NCBI GenBank assembly: GCA_964640085.1
Contig: CAZXFA010000002.1
Coordinates: forward strand, 62,001 to 126,000
Length of the DNA stretch: 64,000 nucleotides
Direction of reading: 5' to 3'
DNA from: CAZXFA01 sp964640085
GTDB lineage: Bacteria; Actinomycetota; UBA4738; HRBIN12
Part shown: piece by piece, positions 16,710 to 25,509 of the stretch
How positions within the stretch are numbered: the first letter of the stretch is position 1
How the letters are laid out: every line of letters starts with the position of its first letter
The notes under the pieces: generated by a model
Database searches by the model: none
The model's input: the letters and a program-made list of their open reading frames with translations, nothing else
Told to the model about the DNA's origin: nothing
Translations under genes and position numbers: made by a program

Positions 16710-16940
16710 CTACAGGCGGATGATCGTGCAGGTCAGGGTCCGGGTGACCCCCGGGATCCGTTGGATCTCGTCAACGACCTTGCCGAGCATGTTGACGTCC
16801 GGCGCCTGGACCCGGGCGATCACGTCGTAGGGCCCGGTCACGAACTGCGACAGCCGGACGCCCGACACGCCGGCGACTTCCTCGGTCACCCGTCGCCCCT
16901 CGGCCATCTCCACCTGGATCAACACGAACGCTTCGACCAT
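16710..16940 (-). CDS. Stand-alone Lrp/AsnC ligand-binding (RAM) domain protein
   Basis: 76 aa, consisting only of the RAM domain (EAFVLIQVEMAEGRRV ... FVTGPYDVIARVQ ... IPGVTRTLTC). It has no DNA-binding HTH. Lone RAM proteins are thought to bind amino acids and may modulate full-length Lrp/AsnC regulators. GGGAGGTGGGGC precedes ATG 16940. It lies 47 nt downstream of the alcohol dehydrogenase gene on the same strand. A paralogue lies at 20383-20643. Confidence 0.85.
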   Translation of the reverse strand: MVEAFVLIQVEMAEGRRVTEEVAGVSGVRLSQFVTGPYDVIARVQAPDVNMLGKVVDEIQRIPGVTRTLTCTIIRL

Positions 16941-16987
16941 GCCCCACCTCCCGCTCCTTCGAGCATCGATCCCGGCCACCGCGTCCC

Positions 16988-17968
16988 CTAGGGTACGAGC
17001 ACCGGCGTCCCGCCCTCCCCGGCCCTCGCCGCCGCGATCGCTTCGTTCGCGGTCTCCAGCCGGAACGGCGAGGTCCGGGTCGTGATCCCGATCTGGGCGG
17101 CGAGCGGGAGGAACTCGAGTCCGTCACGGCGCGTGAGGTTCGCGACCGATCGGAGGACCCGTTCGCGCCACAGGAGCTCGTACGGGAAGGACGGGATGTC
17201 GCTCATGTGGATCTCGGCGCAGACGACCGAGCCGCCCGGGACGACTGCCCGCAGGGCGAACGGGACCAGGTCCCCCACGGCCGCGAACAGGATCGCCCCG
17301 TCGAGCGGCTCGGGCGGTGGCTCGGTTGAGTCTCCCGCCCACTCGCAGCCGTGGTCGAGCGCCTCCCGCTGCGGGCCGCGATCCCCCGGCCTCGTGAAGG
17401 CGAACACGCGACGGCCCTGGTTGCGGGCGACCTGCGCCACGAGCCGAGCCGAGTTCCCGAAGCCGTACAGGCCCAGACGCTCGCCCTCGCCGACCATCCT
17501 GAGGCTGCGGTAGCCGATCAGCCCCGCGCACAGTAGAGGAGCGGCGTCCCGATCCTCGAAGCGCTGGGGGATCGGCAGGCACGCGCGACCGTCGGCGACC
17601 ATCCGGTCCGCGTAGCCACCATCCAGCTGGTAGCCGGTGAAGCGGGCGTCCGGACAGAGGTTCTCGCGCCCGGTCGTGCAGAACACACACGTGCCGCAGG
17701 TCCAGCCGAGCCACGGGACGCCCACGCGGTCGCCGGCGCGCAGCCCCCGCACCTCGGACCCCTGGGCCTCCACCTCGCCCACGACCTGATGCCCGAGCAC
17801 CAGGGGGAGCGCCGGCTCGGCGAGCTCGCCGTCCACGATGTGCAGGTCGGTCCGGCAGACGCCGCACGCGCGGACGCGGATCCGGACCTGACCGGGACCC
17901 GGCTCGGGGTCGGGGAGCTCGCGGAGCTCCAACGATCGCCCGGGCGCATCGAGCACCATGGCGCGCAT
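16988..17968 (-). CDS. Zinc-dependent alcohol dehydrogenase (AdhA-like)
   Basis: 326 aa MDR enzyme. Catalytic zinc ligands Cys38 (ACGVCRTD) and His60 (LGHQVVGEV), and structural zinc ligands Cys91, Cys94, Cys97 and Cys105, are all present. A Rossmann domain follows (LYGFGNSARLVAQVA). This subgroup is annotated as zinc-binding alcohol dehydrogenase family protein or AdhA; the substrate is uncertain. ATG 17968 has TAGCAT 10 nt upstream, overlapping the stop codon of the EndoV gene, so it may have its own promoter within the operon. Confidence 0.88.
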   Translation of the reverse strand: MRAMVLDAPGRSLELRELPDPEPGPGQVRIRVRACGVCRTDLHIVDGELAEPALPLVLGHQVVGEVEAQGSEVRGLRAGDRVGVPWLGWTCGTCVFCTTGRENLCPDARFTGYQLDGGYADRMVADGRACLPIPQRFEDRDAAPLLCAGLIGYRSLRMVGEGERLGLYGFGNSARLVAQVARNQGRRVFAFTRPGDRGPQREALDHGCEWAGDSTEPPPEPLDGAILFAAVGDLVPFALRAVVPGGSVVCAEIHMSDIPSFPYELLWRERVLRSVANLTRRDGLEFLPLAAQIGITTRTSPFRLETANEAIAAARAGEGGTPVLVP

Positions 17969-17981
17969 CGCGTCACCGATG

Positions 17982-18671
17982 CTACGCGCCCGCGGAAGAC
18001 GGGAACGACCATCCGCGGACGCGCGGCTCCCACCCCGGCGGCGCCGTCCCCTCGTCGATCGCCCGCGCCGACCTGGCGAGGAAGCGCGCGCGGCGGATCG
18101 GCTCGGGGGTCCTCGCGTCGCCGGCGGTCGCCAGGACCACCGCCCGGGCGGTCGCCGGGTCCGTGCGCCAGGCGGCGTGCGCGCAGACGGGCCTCGCCCC
18201 CGGCCGCGTCGCGACGAGGAGGCCGACCAGGTCGCCGTCGAGCACGAGCCGACCCTCCTCCACGCGGGCCACCAGCGGACGGTCGGTGACCCCGACGGTC
18301 GGGAGCCCGAGCACCGCGCCGAGGTGGAGCGCCAGCCCGGCCCGGCGTGGGTGGTCTCGGCCGGTCGCGTTGACCAGGAGGACCTCGGGGGCTCGGCGCA
18401 GGGACCGGGCTACGCGCTCGAGCCACTCGCCCTCCCGGAGCGCCAGGTACCCAGCCGCGTAGGGAACGGAGGTCCCGCCGCGCACGATCGCGGAGGTTGA
18501 GCCGAGCACCGCCGCGGCCCAGACCCGTTCGGGCCCGTGGCCACCGGCGACGACGAAGGTCCCCCCGATCGCCGCGCCGAGCTCGAACCTCCAGGGCTCT
18601 GGGCGGGCCGCCACGAGCTCGCGCTGCACCCGCTCGAGCTCCTCGCGGGTGCGCGGCCACACGACCCTCAC
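17982..18671 (-). CDS. nfi: Endonuclease V homologue with substituted catalytic residues
   Basis: 229 aa. The EndoV fold is clear from SVPYAAGYLALREGEWL and GRDHPRRAGLALHLGAVLGL. The catalytic Glu is kept (Glu80, equal to E. coli Glu89), as is the His of the HPRR motif. However, the first catalytic Asp (VAGADV in E. coli) is His45 here (VAGGHG), and the second (VDGHG) is Asn101 (VNATG). EndoV cuts DNA or RNA next to inosine and needs those aspartates for Mg2+, so activity is doubtful; binding may remain. GTG 18671 overlaps the AKR stop (GTGA). Confidence 0.82.
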   Translation of the reverse strand: MRVVWPRTREELERVQRELVAARPEPWRFELGAAIGGTFVVAGGHGPERVWAAAVLGSTSAIVRGGTSVPYAAGYLALREGEWLERVARSLRRAPEVLLVNATGRDHPRRAGLALHLGAVLGLPTVGVTDRPLVARVEEGRLVLDGDLVGLLVATRPGARPVCAHAAWRTDPATARAVVLATAGDARTPEPIRRARFLARSARAIDEGTAPPGWEPRVRGWSFPSSAGA

Positions 18672-19474
18672 CTCGTCGCCAGGCGCGCGACGAGCTCGCG
18701 CTGCTCGGCGTCGAACCACGGAGGAGAGCCCGCCGCGGCGTTGGCGGTCGCGTGCTCGGGCGAAGAGGTCGCGGGGATCGCCACGTGGACCCGGGGGTCT
18801 GAAAGGGTCCACTTCAGAAGCGCCTCGGCCCACGACCGGACGCCGAGGGCCCGGAACACGCCGGGATCGCGCGGCGCCCGTGGTAGGAGCGACCCCTCGG
18901 CGAACGGGCGCATCCCGATCACACCGAGCCCGAGCTCCTCCGCGAGCGGGAGCACCGCGCGCTCGGCCGCGCGCTCGAGCGGGTTGACGGGGACCTGGAT
19001 CGCGTGGATCCGACCGCTCTGCATCGCGCGGACGAGCTCGTCGAACGCCGTCTCGTTCCAGTGGGTCGCGCCCAGCCAGCCGATCCGGCCGGCCTCGCGC
19101 TCGCGTTCGAGCCAGGTCAGATGCTCCTCCCACGCGACCAGGTTGTGCACCTGCTCGAGCTCGATCCGACCGTCGAACGCGTCGAGCTGCGCCTCGAGCT
19201 GCCGGTGGCCCTCCGCCACGCTCGGGGTCCACACCTTGGTGGCGACCAACGCCCGATCCCGGAGCCCGCGGGCCCCCAGCACTCGCCCGAGGACGCCCTC
19301 GGCCCGCCCGTACATCGGGGAGGTGTCGACGACCCGCACGCCGTCCTCGAACGCCGTCTCCACCACAGAGCGAACCGATGGCTCACGGCGGGAGGGGACG
19401 TCGAACACGGCCCAGGTCCCGAGCCCGACGACCGGCACGGACAGACCCGTCCGGCCGAACGCCCGGCGCTCCAC
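18668..19474 (-). CDS. Aldo/keto reductase
   Basis: 268 aa TIM-barrel oxidoreductase. The catalytic tetrad is visible: Asp50 (VVDTSPMYG), Tyr55, Lys80 (ATKVW) and His110 (LEQVHNLV). The NADPH site is near the C terminus (VAIPATSSPEHATANAAA). It resembles the YdbC/Tas-like small AKR group; the substrate is unknown. It starts 1 nt after the PAC2 stop and overlaps EndoV by 4 nt, so PAC2-AKR-EndoV form one operon. Confidence 0.88.
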   Translation of the reverse strand: MERRAFGRTGLSVPVVGLGTWAVFDVPSRREPSVRSVVETAFEDGVRVVDTSPMYGRAEGVLGRVLGARGLRDRALVATKVWTPSVAEGHRQLEAQLDAFDGRIELEQVHNLVAWEEHLTWLEREREAGRIGWLGATHWNETAFDELVRAMQSGRIHAIQVPVNPLERAAERAVLPLAEELGLGVIGMRPFAEGSLLPRAPRDPGVFRALGVRSWAEALLKWTLSDPRVHVAIPATSSPEHATANAAAGSPPWFDAEQRELVARLATR

Positions 19475-19475
19475 C

Positions 19476-20333
19476 CTAGCCTTCGGGACCGCCCTGCTCG
19501 CGCAGGTACCGTTCGAGCTCGGCCGCGAGGTCCTCGCCGCTGGGGACCTCGTACGAGCCCCCCTCGTCGGCGGCCTCCTCGAGGCGCTGGATGTAGTCGG
19601 CGAGGTTGCCGTCCTCCTCGATCGCCTCGCTCACCTCCTGCTCCCACTCGCGGGAGGCGCGTTCGAGGCCTTGGGTGTCGAGCTCGACCCCGAGGAGCTC
19701 GCGCATCCGCCGCACGAGCGCCAGCGCGACCTTGGGGTTGGCCGTCTGCGGTAGGTAGTGGGGGGATGCAGCCCACAGCGACAGCGAGGGTATGCCGGCC
19801 CGGGCGGCGCGGTCGTTCAACACGCCGACGATCCCGGTCGGGCCCTCGTAGCGGGCCGGCACCACGTCGGGCCGCTCGGACCAGCGGGGGTCCGAGGAGG
19901 ACGCGGTCACCGGCGCGGGACGCGTGTGGGGGACGTCGGCGAGGAACGCCCCGAGCGTGACGAGCACGTCCACCCCGCCCAGGTCGGTACAGGCCCGCAG
20001 GATCTGATCGCAGTAGGTGCGCCATCTGGTGTTGGGCTCCACCCCGAGGAACACCACCAGGTCGCGGTCCCCCATCTTCGCGTGGGCGAAGTCGTTGCGG
20101 GGCCAGTCGATCCTCCGCGTCTGGCCGGCCACCAACCGGACGGTCGGGCGGTGGACCTGGAAGTCGTAGAAGTCCTCTGGATCGATCGACGCGAAGCGTC
20201 GGGCGCCCGACTGTTCCCGGACCAGCCGCGCGGCGGAGGTGGCGCCCTCGCCTCCGTCGTTCCAACCGGCGAACGCACAGACCACCATCGGGGAGCTGGC
20301 GCGAGGGCGAGCGCGGTACGTGAGGTGGGTCAC
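19476..20333 (-). CDS. PAC2 family protein
   Basis: 285 aa with PAC2 features: VVCAFAGWNDGGEGATSAA, DPEDFYDFQVHRPTVRL, DLVVFLGVEPNTRW, and a C-terminal region with VGVLNDRAARAGIPSLSLWAA. In Actinomycetota this family (distantly related to proteasome assembly chaperones) is widespread, with a proposed but unproven role near proteasome or ATP-grasp genes; no proteasome gene is present here. GTG 20333 is the best start because conserved sequence begins soon after; an internal ATG at the PMVVCAF segment would truncate the first strand. Confidence 0.85.
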   Translation of the reverse strand: MTHLTYRARPRASSPMVVCAFAGWNDGGEGATSAARLVREQSGARRFASIDPEDFYDFQVHRPTVRLVAGQTRRIDWPRNDFAHAKMGDRDLVVFLGVEPNTRWRTYCDQILRACTDLGGVDVLVTLGAFLADVPHTRPAPVTASSSDPRWSERPDVVPARYEGPTGIVGVLNDRAARAGIPSLSLWAASPHYLPQTANPKVALALVRRMRELLGVELDTQGLERASREWEQEVSEAIEEDGNLADYIQRLEEAADEGGSYEVPSGEDLAAELERYLREQGGPEG

Positions 20334-20382
20334 CGAGACAGTCTGGCCGCCGGGCGCCCGGGTGTCACCCCGAGCCGGCTTC

Positions 20383-20643
20383 TCACTCGGGCGTTCCGCC
20401 CACGAGCCAGGTCCATCGCCGCATGATCGGGCACGTGAGCGTCCGGGTGACTCCGTCGATCTCCTGGAGAGGGCGGAGGACCCGCTTGCCCAGTTCGTCG
20501 ATGCTGTCGGCCTCCGCCCGGACCACCACGTCGTGCGGTCCCGTGACGACCTCGACCTCGAGCACCCCGGGGAGGTCGCGCGCCCGGCGGGCCACGTCCG
20601 CGTCCGTCCCCACCTGGACCTGCAGGAAGACGAAGGCCTGCAT
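20383..20643 (-). CDS. Stand-alone Lrp/AsnC ligand-binding (RAM) domain protein, second copy
   Basis: 86 aa; RAM domain only (QAFVFLQVQVGTDADVARRA ... VVTGPHDVVVRAE ... IDGVTRTLTCPIM). It is a divergent paralogue of the protein at 16710-16940, sharing the VTGP(Y/H)DV and GVTRTLTC blocks. ATG 20643 is supported by TACCGT ending 6 nt upstream (leaderless). It is probably an amino-acid-responsive accessory factor; the partner is unknown. Confidence 0.83.
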   Translation of the reverse strand: MQAFVFLQVQVGTDADVARRARDLPGVLEVEVVTGPHDVVVRAEADSIDELGKRVLRPLQEIDGVTRTLTCPIMRRWTWLVGGTPE

Positions 20644-20720
20644 CGGACAACGGTACAACCCCGGTCAAGCCGGACCCCCTCCTTGAGCCGATCGGGCCGC
20701 CGTGGGACCATCGCCGGACC

Positions 20721-22451
20721 TTGAGAGCCCGCGCCCTCCTCTCGGTCGTCGTCGCGCTCGGGGCGACGGCCGCTCCCAGCCCCGCCCTGGCTCAGGGGGC
20801 CGAGCTCCAGCTCTCGGCCTCCACGAACGCCGTGACCTACGGCGACCCGGTCGTGATCTCCGGATCGATCGTCGGGGATCCGGGATGCGCGGCGGGTCGG
20901 TCGATCGCCCTGCGGTGGCGATCGGCCGAGGGTGCCCCCCTCACCACGGTGGCGGAGGGGACGACCGACGCCGACGGCGCGTTCGCGTTCGACCAGGTCC
21001 AGCCGTACACGGGCCGGTACCGGGTGGACGCCCCAGAGGCGGGTCCGTGCGAGCGCCTGACCTCGACCGAGGTCCCGGTCCGCGTTCGCGCACTCGTCGA
21101 GGCTTCGGTGGTGGTCGGTTCGGCCGAGGTGGGCGGGTGCGTGGACGTCTCGGTCACGGTCTCGCCCTCCAAGGCGGGGCAGACGGTGCTCCTGGAGCAC
21201 CGTCGGGACGGCTGGCGCACGCGCGAGACCCTGACCCTCGATGCCACGAGCGCGGCGAGGGCGCGACCGTGCCTGGCCTGGGACGACCTCGGCGTCCTCC
21301 GGCTCCGGCTCCGATGGGAAACCCAGGACGGACTCAACGAGGCCGCGGCCAGCCCCGTGATGGCGTTCGAGGTGGTCCGGGCCGCATGGATGCGGAAGAT
21401 CGACCGGATCGTCGGGGGCCTGTCGGTCTCGGTCTCGATCGGTGAGGACGAGCGGTTCCTCTACCGGCACGCCGACCGGGTGTCCCGGATCCCGGCCTCC
21501 AACGAGAAGCTGCTGCTCGCGATGGCGCTGCTCGACGCGTTCGGCCCGGACGCTCGGATCCCGACGCGAGCGGCGGTGGTCGCCGTCGACGACGGGGTTG
21601 TCGACGGCGACCTCTGGATCCTGGGGCGGGGCGACCCGCAGGTCGGGCCCGCCACGATGCGTGGCCTGGCCCGCCGGATCGCCGCGGGCGGCATCACACG
21701 GATCGAGGGCCGGGTGATGGGGAGCACGGCCTACTTCCGCCGCGACTGGGACGCGCCGGGATGGAACACCGTGGCGCGCCGCTACGTGAACCGCCCGACG
21801 GCCCTCACCTACGACGGGAACCGCTCGGCCTCCCCCGAGCTCGAGGCCGCGAGGGTGCTCGCGGCACGGCTGGAGGCGCTCGGCGTCCGCGTGGGACGCA
21901 AGCCGGGATCGGGACCCGCGCCGGGCGGCCTGGAGACGGTCGCGGAGGTGCGCTCGGCCCCGCTCGCCCGCCTCCTGGCCCGGACCCTCCGTCCCTCGGA
22001 CAACTTCATCGCCGAGGTGCTCGGGAAACGGCTCGGGGTTCACGAGCTGGGCGCACCGGGCACGATCGCCAAGGGCGCGGCCGCGATCGAGGGGTGGGTA
22101 CGGACCCACGGACCGGACTTCGCGCTCCACGACGCCTCCGGCCTGTCCTACGACAACCGTGTGAGTGCGGAGGGGGTCGTTGAGCTGCTCTGGGAGGCGG
22201 AGGCCACCACCTGGGGGGCCGACCTGCGTCGGGCCCTGCCGAGGGGCGGTCGGGGCACCCTGCGGGACCGCCTGACCTCGGTGCGGATCCGCGCCAAGAC
22301 CGGAACGCTGATGGGCGTCTCGAGCCTGTCCGGGTGGGTCCATGCCGGGGGGTGGGTGGAGTTCTCGATCCTCTCCTCGGGGATGTCCAAGGCAACCGCC
22401 GTTGAGATCGAGGACCGGCTCGTGCGGATCGTGCGGAACGCGCTCGCCTGA
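20721..22451 (+). CDS. dacB: D-Ala-D-Ala carboxypeptidase/endopeptidase, PBP4 (S13) family
   Basis: 576 aa secreted penicillin-binding protein. The TTG start is followed by an alanine-rich signal peptide ending near APSPALAQG. Residues ~27-220 are two Ig-like beta domains, not usual in PBP4. The S13 peptidase domain follows, with SNEK at 260-263 (nucleophile Ser260), an SDN motif in LRPSDNFIAEVLGKRL and KTG in RAKTGTLMGVSS. It trims or cleaves peptidoglycan stem peptides outside the membrane. The start codon is uncertain, since no clear ribosome binding site is seen. Confidence 0.88.
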   Translation: MRARALLSVVVALGATAAPSPALAQGAELQLSASTNAVTYGDPVVISGSIVGDPGCAAGRSIALRWRSAEGAPLTTVAEGTTDADGAFAFDQVQPYTGRYRVDAPEAGPCERLTSTEVPVRVRALVEASVVVGSAEVGGCVDVSVTVSPSKAGQTVLLEHRRDGWRTRETLTLDATSAARARPCLAWDDLGVLRLRLRWETQDGLNEAAASPVMAFEVVRAAWMRKIDRIVGGLSVSVSIGEDERFLYRHADRVSRIPASNEKLLLAMALLDAFGPDARIPTRAAVVAVDDGVVDGDLWILGRGDPQVGPATMRGLARRIAAGGITRIEGRVMGSTAYFRRDWDAPGWNTVARRYVNRPTALTYDGNRSASPELEAARVLAARLEALGVRVGRKPGSGPAPGGLETVAEVRSAPLARLLARTLRPSDNFIAEVLGKRLGVHELGAPGTIAKGAAAIEGWVRTHGPDFALHDASGLSYDNRVSAEGVVELLWEAEATTWGADLRRALPRGGRGTLRDRLTSVRIRAKTGTLMGVSSLSGWVHAGGWVEFSILSSGMSKATAVEIEDRLVRIVRNALA

Positions 22452-22696
22452 GCGAGCATCGGTCGTCGGCAACGGGAGGCAAACCCATCCCCCCATCCGG
22501 CCGATGCAGACCGTTGAGATGGACGGACCCATCACCGCCCCCCACCAGGAGGGGCTCCTGAACAGCGCTGCATGGTGGACGCGCCTGGGTGGAGGATCGA
22601 CCCGGCGGCGGAGCCTCCTTTCGCGTCGTGCTCCCCGACGCCGACGGTCCCGAGCCCGCCGTCCTTCCCGGTGACCGAGGCTGAGCGACCGAGCGA
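22452..22696. other. Convergent intergenic region with a short direct repeat
   Basis: A non-coding gap between the ends of dacB and the IclR gene. AGCGACCGAGCG occurs at 22684-22695 and again at 22699-22710 inside the end of the IclR gene, a 15-nt period. I see no convincing terminator or gene here. Confidence 0.4.
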
Positions 22697-23443
22697 TCAG
22701 CGACCGAGCGCGCCCTCGATCTCGCGTGCCGCTTCGGCGACAGCCGGGGCGTACCGGCGAGCGCTGATCCGCCCGATCCTGGACGAGGGTCCGGACACCG
22801 AGACCACCGCCAGCAGGATGTTGTAGGCACCGACCACCGGCGCGCTGACCGAGCCGACGCCCGGTTGCCGCTCCCCCGCGCTGGATGCCCAGCCCCGCGA
22901 CCGGACGAGCTCGACCTCCCGGGCGAACCGTTCGGGTTCCGCGGCCTTGCGCACGTGCCGAGCCGGGCGCGGGTCGAAGGCGAGGAAGACCTTGGCCGCG
23001 GAGCCCGCGGACAGGGGCAGCGAGGCGCCGACTGGGACGATCGTGCGCAGCTCGTGGTCCGACTCGACCGCGTCGATGCACACGCGCGCGTCCCCGCTAC
23101 GGACGAACAGCTGGGCGCTCTCCCCGGTGGTCCGGGCGAGCCGTTCGAGCACGGGATGGGCGAGGTCGCGCAGCGGCAGCTCGCGCGCCGCATCGGTGGC
23201 CAGACGCAGGAGCCGTGGGCCCAGCCGGTACCCGAACCCGCCGTAGAAGGCGAGGAATCCGTGGTCCTCCAGGGCCTTCACGAGACGGTGAGCGGTCGTC
23301 CGCGAGAGCCCCGTGGCGCGCGCGACCTGGGTGGCCGTGCGGGCGCCGGCCTCGACCGCATCCAGGACGGCCACAGCGCGGTCGAGGGTCCCCACCGCGC
23401 TGCGGGTGGTGGCCCGCTCCCCTCCTCGTGTGTTCCGCATCAT
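22697..23443 (-). CDS. ndgR: IclR-family regulator divergent from leuCD (NdgR/LtbR type)
   Basis: 248 aa. N-terminal winged HTH ([21 protein letters not shown] ... [20 protein letters not shown]) and C-terminal IclR effector domain ([32 protein letters not shown]). In Streptomyces (NdgR) and Corynebacterium (LtbR), the IclR protein divergent from leuCD controls leucine synthesis; the synteny here is the same. ATG 23443 (or 23440) is preferred over GTG 23458, because TATAGT (23457-23462) overlaps that GTG. A TCCCA-N5-TGGGA dyad covers this -10 box, suggesting autoregulation. Confidence 0.88.
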   Translation of the reverse strand: MMRNTRGGERATTRSAVGTLDRAVAVLDAVEAGARTATQVARATGLSRTTAHRLVKALEDHGFLAFYGGFGYRLGPRLLRLATDAARELPLRDLAHPVLERLARTTGESAQLFVRSGDARVCIDAVESDHELRTIVPVGASLPLSAGSAAKVFLAFDPRPARHVRKAAEPERFAREVELVRSRGWASSAGERQPGVGSVSAPVVGAYNILLAVVSVSGPSSRIGRISARRYAPAVAEAAREIEGALGR

Positions 23444-23452
23444 GGTATCCAG

Positions 23453-23467
23453 TCCCACTATATGGGA
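23453..23467. promoter_or_regulatory. Candidate IclR/NdgR operator between ndgR and leuC
   Basis: TCCCA-CTATA-TGGGA is a 15-bp perfect dyad in the 68-bp divergent gap. It overlaps TATAGT, the apparent -10 box of the regulator gene on the minus strand. The site is placed to repress ndgR and affect leuC. Confidence 0.5.
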
Positions 23468-23511
23468 GTCAGGTGGACGGCGCCTCCGACGTCTGTCACG
23501 ATGCGCGCACG

Positions 23512-24888
23512 ATGAGCGATCGGCCGATGACCCTGGCGGAGAAGGTGTGGGAGCGACACGTGGTGCACCGATCCGAGGGCGAGCCCGACCTGCTCTACGT
23601 CGACCTCCACCTCGTCCACGAGGTGACGAGCCCCCAGGCCTTCGACGGCTTGCGGATGCATGGCCGCCCGGTCCGCCGCCCGGATCTCACCGTGGCCACG
23701 ATGGACCACAACGTGCCCACCGCCCCCGGCCCCGAGGACCCGATCAGCATCCGGCAGATGGACGCCTTGCGTCGCAACTGCCGGGAGTTCGGCATCACGC
23801 TCTTCCCCACCGGGGACCTCGGCCAGGGCATCGTCCACGTGATCGGACCGCAGATGGGCCTCACGCAGCCCGGACTGGTGATCGTCTGCGGGGACTCGCA
23901 CACCTCCACGCACGGTGCGTTCGGGGCGCTCGCGATCGGGATCGGAACCAGCGAGGTAGAGCACGTGCTCGCCACCCAGACCCTGCCACAGGCCACGCCC
24001 AGCACCATGGCCGTCACCGTCGAGGGTGACCTGCCGCCCGGCGTCACGGCAAAGGACGTGATCCTCGGGATCATCGCCCGGATCGGCACCGGCGGCGGGA
24101 TCGGCCACGTGATCGAGTACCGAGGTTCGACGATCCGTTCCCTCTCGATGGAGGGGCGGATGACCGTCTGCAACATGTCGATCGAGGCTGGAGCCAGGGC
24201 CGGCATGGTGGCGCCCGACGACGTGACGTTCGCGTACCTGGAACGGCGGCCACACGCGCCGTCGGGCGCGGACCGGGAGGCAGCACTCGACGACTGGCGG
24301 TCGCTGCCGACCGACCCGGGGGCGACCTTCGATCGGCAGTTTCGGATCGACGCCCGCGAGCTACGCCCCCACGTGTCCTGGGGAACCAACCCCGCCCAGA
24401 CTGTGACCATCGACGACGCCGTCCCCGAGCCTACCGACGCCGCTTCGGAGCGCGCGCTCGCATACATGGCGCTCGAGCCCGGCATCCAGATGCGCGAGAT
24501 CAGGCCCGACACCGTCTTCATCGGCTCGTGCACGAACGGACGTATCGAAGACCTGCGTGAGGCCGCCGCCGTGCTGCGCGGCCGGAAGGTCCACCCAGGC
24601 ATGCGCGCGATGGTCGTGCCCGGCTCGATGCTCGTGAAGCGCCTGGCCGAGGAGGAGGGACTCGATGTGGTGTTCACGGGGGCCGGGTTCGAGTGGCGCG
24701 ATGCCGGCTGCTCGATGTGCCTGGGGATGAACCAGGACCAGCTCTCACCGGGCGAGCGGAGCGTCTCGACCTCGAACCGCAACTTCGAGGGTCGCCAGGG
24801 CCCGGGCGGCCGGACCCACCTCGCCTCGCCGGCCGTGGCCGCAGCCACCGCCGTGGCGGGGCACCTCGCGACGCCGGAGGACCTGTGA
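23512..24888 (+). CDS. leuC: 3-isopropylmalate dehydratase large subunit
   Basis: 458 aa aconitase-family protein. It has [30 protein letters not shown] and three Fe-S cluster cysteines, in [10 protein letters not shown] and CSMCLG. With LeuD it isomerises 2- to 3-isopropylmalate; in organisms with CimA the same enzyme also handles citramalate. ATG 23512 opens [18 protein letters not shown], the family N terminus; no good Shine-Dalgarno is seen. The TGA stop shares one base with the leuD ATG. Confidence 0.95.
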   Translation: MSDRPMTLAEKVWERHVVHRSEGEPDLLYVDLHLVHEVTSPQAFDGLRMHGRPVRRPDLTVATMDHNVPTAPGPEDPISIRQMDALRRNCREFGITLFPTGDLGQGIVHVIGPQMGLTQPGLVIVCGDSHTSTHGAFGALAIGIGTSEVEHVLATQTLPQATPSTMAVTVEGDLPPGVTAKDVILGIIARIGTGGGIGHVIEYRGSTIRSLSMEGRMTVCNMSIEAGARAGMVAPDDVTFAYLERRPHAPSGADREAALDDWRSLPTDPGATFDRQFRIDARELRPHVSWGTNPAQTVTIDDAVPEPTDAASERALAYMALEPGIQMREIRPDTVFIGSCTNGRIEDLREAAAVLRGRKVHPGMRAMVVPGSMLVKRLAEEEGLDVVFTGAGFEWRDAGCSMCLGMNQDQLSPGERSVSTSNRNFEGRQGPGGRTHLASPAVAAATAVAGHLATPEDL

Positions 24889-25484
24889 TGGAGCCGTTCC
24901 GCGTGCACACCGGCCGGGCCGTCCCGCTCGACCGGGCCGATGTCGACACCGATCAGATCATCCCCGCCGAGCACCTGAAGCGGATCGAGCGGACCGGGTT
25001 CGGACCGTTCCTCTTCGCCGCGTGGCGCGAGGACCCCGCCTTCGTCCTGAACGACCCGCGGTTCGACGGAGCCACGATCCTGCTCGCGGGGCCGAACTTC
25101 GGCTGCGGCTCCAGCCGAGAGCACGCGGTCTGGGCGCTCGAGGATCACGGGTTCCGCTCGGTGATCTCTCCGTCGTTCGCCGACATCTTCCGCAACAACT
25201 GCACGAAGGTTGGCCTGCTCCCGGTGCAGCTCCCCATGGAGAGCGTCCGGGCCCTGATGGGCGCGGTCGATACCGACCCGGCCACCGAGATCACGATCGA
25301 CCTCGAGACGAAGACCGTCACGGGCGCCGGCGTGGAGGCGGGGTTCGAGATCGACGACTTCACGAGATCGCGTCTGCTGGAGGGGCTGGACGAGATCGGG
25401 CTCACGCTGCGCCGCGAGGCGGAGATCGTGGCCCACGAGCGAGCCCGCCTCGGTCGGCTCCCGTCCGTGCGCCCTGCCGAGTAG
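24888..25484 (+). CDS. leuD: 3-isopropylmalate dehydratase small subunit
   Basis: 198 aa. Signatures are DRADVDTDQIIPAEHLKRI at the N terminus and the swivelling-domain loop GPNFGCGSSREHAVWAL, which contributes substrate-binding residues to LeuC. FRNNCTKVGLLPV follows. Translation is coupled to leuC (TGATG). The gene ends 25 nt from the convergent end of the ilv-leu operon. Confidence 0.95.
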   Translation: MEPFRVHTGRAVPLDRADVDTDQIIPAEHLKRIERTGFGPFLFAAWREDPAFVLNDPRFDGATILLAGPNFGCGSSREHAVWALEDHGFRSVISPSFADIFRNNCTKVGLLPVQLPMESVRALMGAVDTDPATEITIDLETKTVTGAGVEAGFEIDDFTRSRLLEGLDEIGLTLRREAEIVAHERARLGRLPSVRPAE

Positions 25485-25509
25485 GTCCGGGTCCACCCGG
25501 TACGGGTAG

